A DNA stretch of 64,000 nt from Crotophaga sulcirostris (taxonomy: Eukaryota > Chordata > Aves > Cuculiformes > Crotophagidae). Location of the stretch: positions 4,583,982 to 4,647,981 of the forward strand of contig VYZB01000013.1 in NCBI GenBank assembly GCA_013397455.1, in the 5' to 3' direction. The position numbers and the translations under genes were made by a program. Position 1 is the stretch's first letter. Every line of letters begins with the position of its first letter. Below the pieces are notes generated by a model that saw nothing but the letters and a program-made list of their open reading frames with translations, was not told the DNA's origin and did no database searches. This document shows, one piece after another, positions 45,063 through 55,072 of this stretch.

Positions 45063-45340
45063 GGGGGATCGCCCCGCCGCACCTGCCGGCTGCTAAGCAG
45101 CCCTCGGTCCTCGCCTCGGAGCGAGCCCACAGCGCCCAGCGGCCGCGGCTCTGGCACAGAAAGGAGCGGCGAGGGAAGAGCAGGGGGCGGCCGGGAAGGG
45201 CGGGATGCCGCGGGCTGCCGGGGCCCCTCCGGGCTGGGGGCCGCACGGCCGCAGGCACCTGGGCAGCAGCTCCTTTGTTCCTCCCCGCTCCCGCCGCCGC
45301 GCCCCTCCCGCGCTCACCCACGGTGGCCAAGGTCTCCAGG
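45063..45340. promoter_or_regulatory. PRKX: CpG-island block around the end of PRKX exon 1
   Basis: An abrupt shift from GT repeat to very GC- and CpG-rich sequence (for example GCCCCGCCGCACC, GCGGCCGCGGCT, GCGGCCGGGAAG) that runs into the gap. It contains the 3' end of exon 1 and the first ~255 bases of intron 1. Such blocks mark vertebrate promoters. The transcription start itself is not visible and probably lies in the gap or further right. Confidence 0.8.
45318..45340 (-). CDS. PRKX: PRKX exon 1, 3' end only (rest in assembly gap)
   Basis: The 23 visible bases read, in the coding sense, as the last base of one codon, then L-E-T-L-A-T-V, then the first base of Gly. They stop at a GTGAGC donor at 45317-45312. 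Human PRKX has FDTLATVG at residues 49-56, so this is the lead-in to the glycine-rich loop, and the loop itself is finished by exon 2. The start codon and about 48 N-terminal codons are not visible. If the N-terminus is as long as in human and the gap size is true, the ATG would lie about 145 bases further right, inside the N run. The exon sits in a CpG-rich block, as expected for a promoter-proximal first exon. The call rests on the frame join to exon 2 (G|GC gives Gly56) and the eight-residue match. Confidence 0.87.
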
Positions 45341-45984
45341 NNNNNNNNNNNNNNNNNNNNNNNNNNNNNNNNNNNNNNNNNNNNNNNNNNNNNNNNNNNN
45401 NNNNNNNNNNNNNNNNNNNNNNNNNNNNNNNNNNNNNNNNNNNNNNNNNNNNNNNNNNNNNNNNNNNNNNNNNNNNNNNNNNNNNNNNNNNNNNNNNNNN
45501 NNNNNNNNNNNNNNNNNNNNNNNNNNNNNNNNNNNNNNNNNNNNNNNNNNNNNNNNNNNNNNNNNNNNNNNNNNNNNNNNNNNNNNNNNNNNNNNNNNNN
45601 NNNNNNNNNNNNNNNNNNNNNNNNNNNNNNNNNNNNNNNNNNNNNNNNNNNNNNNNNNNNNNNNNNNNNNNNNNNNNNNNNNNNNNNNNNNNNNNNNNNN
45701 NNNNNNNNNNNNNNNNNNNNNNNNNNNNNNNNNNNNNNNNNNNNNNNNNNNNNNNNNNNNNNNNNNNNNNNNNNNNNNNNNNNNNNNNNNNNNNNNNNNN
45801 NNNNNNNNNNNNNNNNNNNNNNNNNNNNNNNNNNNNNNNNNNNNNNNNNNNNNNNNNNNNNNNNNNNNNNNNNNNNNNNNNNNNNNNNNNNNNNNNNNNN
45901 NNNNNNNNNNNNNNNNNNNNNNNNNNNNNNNNNNNNNNNNNNNNNNNNNNNNNNNNNNNNNNNNNNNNNNNNNNNNNNNNNNNN
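45341..45984. other. Assembly gap (644 N)
   Basis: A run of N that hides the PRKX start codon, most of exon 1, probably the core promoter, and the 3' end of one CR1 copy. The true length may differ from the number of Ns. Any open frame drawn across it is meaningless. Confidence 0.99.
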
Positions 45985-46202
45985 CTGCTCCAGGCCCCAT
46001 CCAGCCTGGCCTGGAACACCTCCAGGGAGGGGGCACCCACAGCTTCCCTGGGCAACCTGTGCCAGGGCCTCACCGCCCTCAGCGTGAACAGTTTCTTCCT
46101 CATGTCTAATCTGCATCTTCCCCCTTCCAGTTTAAATCCATTCCCCCTCATCCTACCACTACTTGCCCTTGTGAAAAGTCCCTCCCCACCTTTCTTGTAG
46201 GC
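45985..46202 (-). repeat. CR1 LINE fragment abutting the assembly gap
   Basis: It starts at the gap edge with CTGCTCCAGGCCCCATCCAG and continues CCTGGAACACCTCCAGGGAG to CCACCTTTCTTGTAGGCC, the same order as the copy at 20216-20437. By comparison with that copy, about 90 bases of its 3' end should lie inside the gap. Its truncated 5' end touches the 5' end of the next, oppositely oriented CR1. Confidence 0.92.
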
Positions 46203-46492
46203 CGCTCCATGGAAGGTTCAGGTTGGATATTAGGAAAAGGTTCTTCACCCAAGGGTGGTGGAGCACTGGAAACAGTCACGGTGCCAAGCCTGACAATACT
46301 CAGGAAGCATTTGGGCAACGCACTCAAGCACACGGTGTGGACTTTGGGGTTGTCCTGTGCAGGGACAGGAGTTGGCTGGGTTGGATGAGGCTTTGAGCAG
46401 CCTGGGCTGGTGGGAGGTGCCCCTGCCCATGGCAGAGGGGTTGGAACTGGATGATCTTTAAGGTCCCTTCCAACCTAAACCATTCTATGATG
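46203..46492 (+). repeat. CR1 LINE fragment, inverted relative to its neighbour
   Basis: It begins near GGTTCAGGTTGGATATTAGG and ends with GGTCCCTTCCAACCTAAACC followed by ATTCTATGATGCC, which is the CR1 3' terminus in sense on the plus strand. With the copy at 45985-46202 it forms a head-to-head pair, an inverted repeat with almost no spacer. Open frames through it are not genes. Confidence 0.92.
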
Positions 46493-46519
46493 CCACGATC
46501 CTTGTAGGACCCTTCCAGA

Positions 46520-46800
46520 ATCACTGTGGTTCTGTGCCCGCCTGCCGCCGCGGCGCCGTCCCCCGGAGGGGCTGGCGGGGCGGGAAGGGGCGGCCACACC
46601 GCGCGGCTGGAGCGCGGGGCTCGCGCCCCATTGCGCGTCCTTGCGCGGCCCCGCGTCCCGCCCGCGGCAGGGGAGAGGGAGGCAGAGAGGAGCAGGGCCC
46701 CCCTGCCCCCGGGAGCGCCTGGCCCCGCGCTCCCTCGGTGCTGCGGCTGCCGGGGGAAGGAAGGTCCCATCAGCTCCCCGGGGAAAGTAAACAAAGATTG
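46520..46800. promoter_or_regulatory. CpG-rich block, candidate upstream part of the PRKX promoter
   Basis: Dense CpG and GC content (for example GCCGCCGCGGCGCCG and CGCGCGGC-type words) with Sp1-type GC boxes GGGGCGGG at 46577-46584 and GGGGCGG at 46587-46593. It sits about 1.2 kb from the visible exon 1, separated by the gap and two CR1 copies. It could be the upstream half of the PRKX island or an independent or divergent start site. Open frames on both strands are explained by lack of stops in GC-rich DNA. I see no TATA box placed to settle the direction. Confidence 0.65.
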
Positions 46801-48410
46801 ATGGGGCCTTTGCTAAGCGGGTTCCTGGTCCACCTGGTTTCCCGCTGACAGCTCTGGGGAGAGTCCCTCGTTCCCCACGCGCGTGGGAGTCATCCGAGTG
46901 CTTCAGGGTTAGCGAGTGCCCCTCACGTGCACATTGCAAAGGGTTTCTCACGCGTTATTTTACTCCCTGCTTTCAAATAGGTGTGGATACTGGGACTAGA
47001 TACTGTGGTTGTGGATTCTGCCACAGCCCCTCCGCGTTCCCTGCTGGAGCTTGTAAAATAATCGGGTGCGTGGGGATGGGTGGTGGGTGTGCGGGGCTGA
47101 TCCGAGATGAACTGAGGAGGCACCTAATGTAGCAGCAGTTGAGTGCCAAATATAGCTCCTTCCACGGCGGCCAAGAAGCTGTTGATGATTATACTGAAAG
47201 ACAGGGAAAATTGGTGTGTGAGCCAAATCTCTGAGAAGCCTTCGTGTCAAAATTGGGAAGGAAATCCTATTTTTTCCCATGCCTTGTTCCGGCCCAGTTT
47301 TACACTGCTCACAGCTCTACCCTATGCTCCAATAGGCAGAGTACTTCTAAAGTTGATGTGTCAATCAGGTCACACAGGTGCCATTTTGCATGTCCCTTTT
47401 TATTAAACGTGAAAACATGAGAATATAAGGCCTACTAGTTTCTGTGTGGAGTAGGTTCAATAATAATGAGAAATAATTATGTGTAGAAAAAATTATACGT
47501 AAGAATCGCAAATTTATGTACCTGTTTCCTGAATTTTAGGAGATCCTTACAATCTCATTTGGAGTCAGGATATTTAGAGGAAATAATGTGAGTTTTTATC
47601 TTTTAACTTGTTGACATGAAGAGCTATGACTAATTCGGAAAAATGCTAGGTCATCTCTGCTTCCTGTCAGCCTGTGAACAGAATCATCATTCAAGGATGA
47701 TGACATCACTTTTGCTACAAAATTTCAAATTTAAATCGTGTACATTTCGGAATGCCAGTTTTGCACTTCTATTTTGCTTTACTACTTTACTTAATTTCCT
47801 TTCGTATTATGTTTCATCCATAGTGCACAAAAATTATTGTGATTCATGCCATGAATGAAATATTTGAAAGATTTCTGAAGTTACAAATTGTAAATGTTCT
47901 GCCAGGCTGTAAATTTAATTCCTCTTGAGTCAAAAGATGTACAAGGCAACAAACCCCTCTTAAAAGTAACAGAAAATTCTGTCTAAGATATCAGTTTGAA
48001 ACATAAACAGTCACACATTGAAGAAATCTCAGTGTATATAAAAATATAGCTTTTTAGCCAAATAATTGCAAATTGGGATGATTTTTAGAAAAATGTACAA
48101 GTGAATCGTGATCATCATTTTCAAGAGACAGTACCTTAATTTCAGTCTATCAATGGAGATGAATACGTGATCTTCCTGAAACCTTTCTTATTTTTTCATA
48201 AAAAGTAAGAAATCATTCACTGTTCAGATGTTAAGAAGGACATAAAAGACTTTTCAGACGATATTGATTACTTTCAACTGATGTTTCTATTTATCCCACA
48301 AACTTTACTTAGTGATTAAATTACTTGCATTCATAAACTTAAAACTTTCTTTCAAGAGCTTCCTACTGCTACGCTTCAGCAGTTGGTGGCCTGTATGACT
48401 GCACACATTC

Positions 48411-48500
48411 AAAAAGGCAGTGATTCAGCAAGGTTTGTAAGCACAGGATTAGCTCCATTCAATGCAGTGTCTCTTATGAGTAAAGTTAGCTTCCTACCTT
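48411..48500. repeat. Possible degenerate ancient repeat
   Basis: GATTCAGCAAGGTTTGTAAGCAC, CTCCATTCAATGCAGTG and TTATGAGTAAAGTTAGC occur in the order expected for the same palindromic repeat type seen at 53075. It is more diverged and the call is by eye. Confidence 0.3.
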
Positions 48501-51500
48501 GCTAGACTGGCATCCAAAGCATTCACTAGTTGTAGTTGCAGCAATATAATTGCAGTGTTTATATTTAGAATGTCAACATATTATTAGTGTGCTTTACCAC
48601 CTCTGTATAACCTACTTAGAATTTATCTTGCAGATACTGATTATTATTCACAATATTTCAGGGAAATAAAATGCTGTTCTTTTTAAATATGATAAGATTG
48701 AGAATCAAACCTCATAACTTTATAAATTGCATGTGGAAGTAGAGCTGGCCACTGGGTTGTAATAGAGGATATGAAACAGTTTCTTGCCTGATTTGGACAC
48801 ACTTCATAGGAAGGTCTGCAGTCCTTTTCTCCTGTTGTCTTTCATTTTTGCCACTATTTCAACAAAATCTGCACATTTGGTCCAAGGTACTTTTTGAATC
48901 ATCATAGCCTTTCCCTTGTCCTTGATAGTTCATGGATATCATCTTTTTTACTTTCTCCACACATGCAGGAAATGCCCATAGCCAGGTTCCCTTAGCTTAA
49001 AGCAGCGTTTAATGCTTTACATTTCCATTCCTTTTCTTTGCAGGTACTTACAGCAAGGATTAGCTCGAATTTCATTTTCCCTTAGAAGTACCAGAGGTTT
49101 CAGTTGATTCTTTCCAAAGATAGTGAATGCCTTACTAAAAGAATTGTTGATTGTTTTTTTTTAATATAGAGCACAGTAGCTTAAATAGTTTTCTCTGTGT
49201 TCATTATTCTAGAATTCATCTGCAAGAAGTGTTCAGTGTATGTATAATCCTTTTTAAGCACAGAATTTTGAGAGGCCAAAACGGTCCGAGGTGTCATTTT
49301 GGTAACTCCTTGCTGCCTTTCATGTATAAACATTTGCCAAACTTCAGTGTACCACAGGTACAGCCATACTATTATGTCAATGATTCTTTGGGTACTAGTT
49401 ACTATTGTACCTCCCATTCCTTCCTTTTTGTTTGTTTGTAGAGTTTTTATTTTCCCCAGGAAACGTTTGGTTAACAATTTAAAACTAATGGAAACAATTA
49501 CGAACTTTCTACCTGACTATCTATGAATTGACATGAGAAATGTATCTGTTATTTCAAGGGGACATTGTGATACACATATCATGCAAATGGAGTATGATTT
49601 AAGCACCAAACTCTTGGTCTTTTGGTTCTCTGAGAAAGGAAACAGTCATTTAAATGTCTCCATGACAGCAGACAAAAGAGTCTTTTCTGTGGTCTGAGCA
49701 GTTTGCGTTTGTCTACCTGAAAGCATGCTTTTTTCTTCCCTGCAAATATATAATTTTCCTTACAAATCTTATTGAAGTGTATATTTACTATCACTATCAT
49801 AGTAAAACTACTACAACAAGTTTGCTAGAGAACCTATTCAGGCCTGTAGGGAGGAAATGGAGAAGCCCTTCAATGGCAGTTTTTACTAATAAATCCTTTT
49901 GTCATGTTATACACAGTGCCTAAAAACGTGGGACTGCTCTGAGGAGGAAGAATAGCTAGTAAAGATAATTAGTACTGGTACGTGTTTTTAATATGGTTTG
50001 CTTTGCTAAAGAACCTCATGATCAAGTTACTTCTATGAAGTAAACAAGCACCGGTTCGTGAAAGAAATCCCTGCCTCTTACAAAGGCAGAGGGCAATTAT
50101 TACACCCATCTGAAGTAGTTCCTTCATAGTATGGAAATAAGACCATTTGTATAATGAACAATCACACATGTGAATGTATCCAGACAGTCATAAAGCAACT
50201 ATCACAGTTGTATTTTAATATGATCATATTTAATGTTATTTTAAAAGCATTTAAATGATTATTAGTGTAGTGGCTTCTTCCAAATGAGAACTTATGCACC
50301 AAGAATATAACATGGATGCCTACACCCAAAACCGTGATTCTATCGAGTCTTGGCTGAGCTGATGCTTCGCTTCCGAATTGCATCAACTTAGCCAGTACAA
50401 ACATGGAAATGCTGTTACTAGGGTGTCTAGACTTCTGCCCAGTCTGAGCAAGTTTGTGCCTAGCTTCTGCCAAAACTAGATTGAGATCTGGAAACAAGAC
50501 ATTGCTTTGCCTACGTTTGCTGAGGAACTTGTTCTATTAAGCGTTCTGAAAGCCTATCTCACATATATGCAAAACTGCTCCTCTCACAAAATTAAGTTGT
50601 GGGCACCTTTTTAGAAAAAAATGCTGTAGGAACACTATGTTATCTAATAGGAGACACTGAAATACCAGTGTGCTGGACAAGCTCTTCAAAAACAGATGGT
50701 AATACTGTCTTCAGGTGGAAGACAGAATAGGGTAGCAATGCATGAGGACAACTTTTTTTTCGTTCTTTTCCCCAAAGAAGTAGTTACGTATATTCATACT
50801 AGCACGTCTCATTTTGAATGCTCAGGATAACATACTGGTTATAGCAGTCACTAAGCAAAGAGAATACCCACCCAGCATTTTTGATCTTAATTGTATGAAA
50901 GGAGTTCTCATTCCAGCCTCTTTCCTTTAAATTACCAAAGGCAACCACAGGACATATTCTCCCATATTGTGCATTCCTGCTTCACAAACACTCCGTTTTT
51001 ACTGTACCCATCAGATGAGGTGTTTGTTCACTGCTTTGTGGAATACATAAAAAGTCATATAAATTCAATATAATATAAGCCAAATTTATTCACACAGTTT
51101 ATGGTATGTAACTGTAGTGTGTTTTTACAAATGTTGTCAAGGTTCTGTGAAGATTACTGTAACATAATAAATTCTAAAAATTATTACATTCGTATGTTTT
51201 GGTGGTTTTTTTTGTAGCAAGACATGTATTATATGACCTTTATAGCATTCAGGGTAGTCAAAGAGATTAATAAAACCCTTCTGTTGCTGCCAACCTCATG
51301 GAACTAAGCTATCTCATCAAGGAGTCCTCAGTTAAATAAATATAAAATTTCTGTGTCAAACCATTTCCCCTGACCCATATTTAGAATAGTTAAAGGACTT
51401 TTAAAGTGAAATTGCATGTAATGTGTTTTCCAAGGCAGACATATCTAATGCATGAACAGAATAAATCTTTTAATTTTAGTTTTTGAGATTCTATTTGGTT

Positions 51501-53074
51501 TCATGTTGCTGTCTTCGTATTGAAGACTAAGGACTTGCATGAGGAAAAAGAAACAGGTAAATTCTTCCTTTAGTGACAAGCATAAAAATGAGAAGGATGC
51601 CAGGCTCAAGTGTCCATTGTATCTTCATTGATTTAGTGTCAGGTTTTCTGCATGTCACAATTTATACAGGCTTCAGGCTGAAAAAGGTGTGGTTCATTTT
51701 AGGCGGATCCAAATACAGGCTGCCACAATTCTGTTGTCCTCCTCCCTCTCTCACATCAGCAGTACCACCCACACCCTTGCTTTTGCATTTGACATTTATG
51801 TAGCTCCCTGGTGAGCCAATTCAGGAATTAGTTCAGGGATTTATTTATAAAATAAAGTTATTAGGGCTTTCAGCCAGACGACTTCTCCAGATCGTTGCCA
51901 CGTACAATGTTTTAGGGCATTCAGTGCCCTAATCACTCAGCACTGGGGAATTCTGAGGCAGGTTTCGCTCTCATCAAGCTGCTTCAGCATTATTCTCCAC
52001 TTTCTTCTGCTTATGCCTTTGCTGTTCATCCCATGACTACTAAAAAGAAAAAAAATCAGCATTTTAATTACTCCATGGATGTACATAGCTACAGCTGTGG
52101 TTGGTGTTTCCCATGAATGATTTTTAAAAAGTTGTTCATTCAGTGCCCTGGATGAATAAATCACTTCACAGTGGCATTGAGGCTGGCCATACAATTGGAG
52201 GAAAGAAATGGGCACCTCATTTAGGTTATCAGGGTTTCTTGCATTCTGATTTCTTGCCTAGTTCTATCAGGAAGCATGTAGTTAGATTTAACCCAAGTTA
52301 GCTCCAGGCAAGAGACTGGCATTCTTTCTTTCACTTCTGTAGTTAAAATCAGCTAAGCAAAGTCCGACCCTTACTTACTCCAAGTTTAGGCAACTCTACA
52401 AATATTTCTAGTTTATCGCTAAAACAAAGATGACACCACAGTCCCCAAAGTTTTACAGACATGCTGAAAAGATATTTCATGAATATTTATATTTATTGCT
52501 AAAAGTAAGCAAGGCTTGTTACTTAATTTTTGAAAACAAAATGCTTGCATGCATGATAGCTACATCTTTAAAAATGGAATGGAATTGTGAAAAGACATTA
52601 TCATTTGACTCCAGTGAAATTAACTATACCTTTATTATCCGTAACTGATATATTCTGTTGTGAAATAATAGTTCTTTTCTTAATCTGTTCTTTGGTCTTC
52701 TGTATTTTGTTAATTTAATTTAATTGAGATACTATAAATTCTGTAAATTCATTCCGTAGTGGCTCATTTACCACTTTAATACTCCAAGCTGGACTGATTT
52801 ATACTTTTATCTTTCACTGTCAGTTAATGTCCTTATAGAAACACAAGCTAAAACAGGTAGAAGACCTTCAGAATATTTCTGCTGATTCTCTTACAATCTG
52901 ATCACTACTAAAAGTAAAGATATAGATTTTAGATTTCTTAGAATGCATTTTTGTACTCTTATGTATGAAATAATTTATATATTTTGCTGAACAAATATAA
53001 ACTGATATAATTGTGATTCATTCTTCATTTTGCAGTTCAGTTCAGTACATTAGAGAGTCATTGCAGACTCATTA

Positions 53075-53235
53075 AGCAAAGTATTTAAGCACCTACTTAA
53101 TTTCTGTTAGTTTTAAGCAAGTGCCTGGATTCTATTAAAGCAAATGGAATTAGTCACAAGTTGCAATGTTTCAATGACTGTGATTAAGTTTACGTGCATT
53201 CTTAAATGTTGTGCATGCACTTATTGCATGGGATG
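53075..53235. repeat. Degenerate palindromic ancient repeat (unnamed)
   Basis: The left half reads AGCAAAGTATTTAAGCACCTACTTAA, then TTTTAAGCAAGTGCC. The right half has GATTAAGTTTACGTGCATTCTTAA and TGCACTTATTGCATGGG, roughly the reverse complement. The pattern, with alternating TTAAGCAC and GTGCTTAA words around an AAATGG-type centre, resembles an old palindromic repeat common in reptile and bird genomes that I know only by its sequence, so I give no family name. Confidence 0.45.
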
Positions 53236-54418
53236 ATTTTATGAATGGGAGCATAAATCAAAAAGCATAAACTGTTCAAGCAACAAAACCGAGAATGAAT
53301 CTATTTTCAAATATAAAGTCACAATGTAGTTTACTCCAGCATCTTGCCCATTTGACTATGAACTTCAGCAAAAAAACCCACATTGCACCTTTTTGGAAAA
53401 GTCAAGTATCATTATTGGTCTGTGCAAGCCCTAGGTTATGTCCAAGCAGATATTTTACATAGCTGGCCACATTCACCCCTGAAGAAGGACAATTTACCAT
53501 CAAGAGTTTTACATGTGAGTTCATTTAATGCTCTCATATTTGCTGATTTATGATGTCTTTTATTTTTCCTTGTGTATTGTTTTTATGTAGTAAAAAGTCT
53601 GCAAAATAGTCAACATGATAAATATATAGTGCAGTAAATGTTGGGCAATACAGACTGTGTATGTAGATGAGTTCAGCAGCACATAAGCAGACCAATAGTT
53701 CATTGATCTTGCAAAACACCTAATTACATAACTCTTCATATTTAGCAGCTGATCTCTGGCCTTTGAGCTGATCTTCTTTTCCAGTCTTCGTGTTCGTTGG
53801 AAGTTAATGGGACATTTCTCTGGATAGGTGGAGTGGACCCCTTGTTCATTGTTCTGTTAAGGATGAGAACTTTTAGAAAGCTAAGGTTTGGTGCACAACG
53901 ACTGTGTTATCCAGATTTTAGACTGATGTAATTTTACAAACATTTTAAAGATGAAGTTGGGATTATTTAATTAAATGTAAAATATGACAGCTGGAATTGA
54001 AGCAACAGTGTTTCACGAGATAGGTAACTCCATTCAACTGACGTACTGTCAATGCAATTTCCTGCAAGTCTAAGGAGGATGAGGAAGGCTGTGGCTTGAA
54101 TCAGAGTCAAAAATCATTAAGGAAGAAGAAAGAGACGCTGTAAGTCAGCTGAAAATAAGTCGAAGCATTCTTTGCCAGCTTTGAGCTTAGTATATCTAGG
54201 AATTAGATCATATCCGTCATGGGGCAGAGGAAGTATTCTCATCATTAACAAATTCACTTATCAAAGCTTATACCCAGTGTTTTGAACAGTTTCTCAACAT
54301 GTGTGTCTCTTTTTGCTGTGACTGTTTTTCTTCATCTACCTATCTGCTCCTCATAGGCACAGGGATGTTTCTGTGATGACAGAGGCTTTGTATCAGGTGT
54401 AATCTGCATACACTTGTG

Positions 54419-54444
54419 GTTTGTTTGTTTGTTTGTTTATTTGC
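54419..54444. repeat. (TTTG)n microsatellite
   Basis: About six units of GTTT with one A interruption near the end. No other feature around it. Confidence 0.9.
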
Positions 54445-55002
54445 TGTAACTAGTTAATGACACACTTCAGGTATTAAAGATGGGGTTCTAGACACTGATT
54501 GAAAGCTAGAGGAAATTAACATGAATCTTCGCTTACCGATGTCCAGAATTATTAGATAATATGATTTTGTAAAATTATTTTGGGGAGTTTCACCTTACAG
54601 GAAAAGAGTCTTTAGTTCTGATGTGTCCCTCAATTTCTCAAAATGTATTTTTTGCTTATTCCCATTTTCTATAGATGTGTATATATGGCAACTAAAATTA
54701 CTTAGATTATTGTAAACTGGAATCCAATTTTAAACTTTACCATTTAAACATACCAAGTCTTTTCCTTGCTGTTAATATAGGCAGTTCTTGTAATACTTTA
54801 CGTTTGTCTAAAGTGCTGTAGATGCCTTTTTACATGCACGTGGACATTCCTCTGTGCCAAAGGTTCACACTGGCTTTCACTGTAGCTTTTTCCTGTTTTG
54901 GTATATTTGCAGGTAAGGGAAACTACTAGTAGAAGAGATGTTTTGGAGATTGTACTGGGACTGCAAATAACTGTAGCTATTGCTATCCATTATAAATGTG
55001 AT

Positions 55003-55072
55003 GGTCAATCCTACTCAGGTTGAAAGCAAAAGGAGTTTTGCCGTTAATCTCACTGGGCTCACCATTTCACAC
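55003..55072. repeat. Possible degenerate ancient repeat (GAGTTTTGCC type)
   Basis: CAATCCTACTCAGGTTGAAAGC, AAAAGGAGTTTTGCCGTTAA and TCTCACTGGG resemble an old amniote repeat with a GGGAGTTTTGCCATTGACTT core, recalled from reptile and bird sequence. No family name is offered. Confidence 0.35.

Larger units (their letters stand above)
21985..45317 (-). other. PRKX: PRKX intron 1 (about 23.3 kb)
   Basis: The largest intron, between the exon 1 donor (GTGAGC) and the exon 2 acceptor (TTTTCAG). Notable contents are short homopolymers and microsatellites (T12 at 25417-25428, G10 at 33701-33710, an AAAT-type run at 37411-37431), a GC-richer shoulder from about 44460, and a GT minisatellite at 44726-45062. 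I could not find a CR1 fragment in it, although introns 2 and 3 hold four. The open frames seen, up to 148 codons at 43426-43872 on the plus strand, carry no recognisable domain and are probably chance. An unannotated non-coding exon or enhancer could still be hidden here. Confidence 0.8.

Noticed and set aside
44547..46200. Very long open frames on both strands (up to 464 codons) spanning the GT repeat and the N run
   Set aside because: They exist because the GT/CA repeat lacks stops and Ns cannot encode stops. The peptides are repeat-derived, and only the short LETLATVG segment is real, as PRKX exon 1.
46324..46951. Overlapping open frames of 91-158 codons in the CpG block at 46.3-46.95 kb
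   Set aside because: GC-rich DNA has few stops. The peptides are Pro/Gly/Ala/Arg-rich, several frames are open on both strands, and part is CR1. No domain or splice support.
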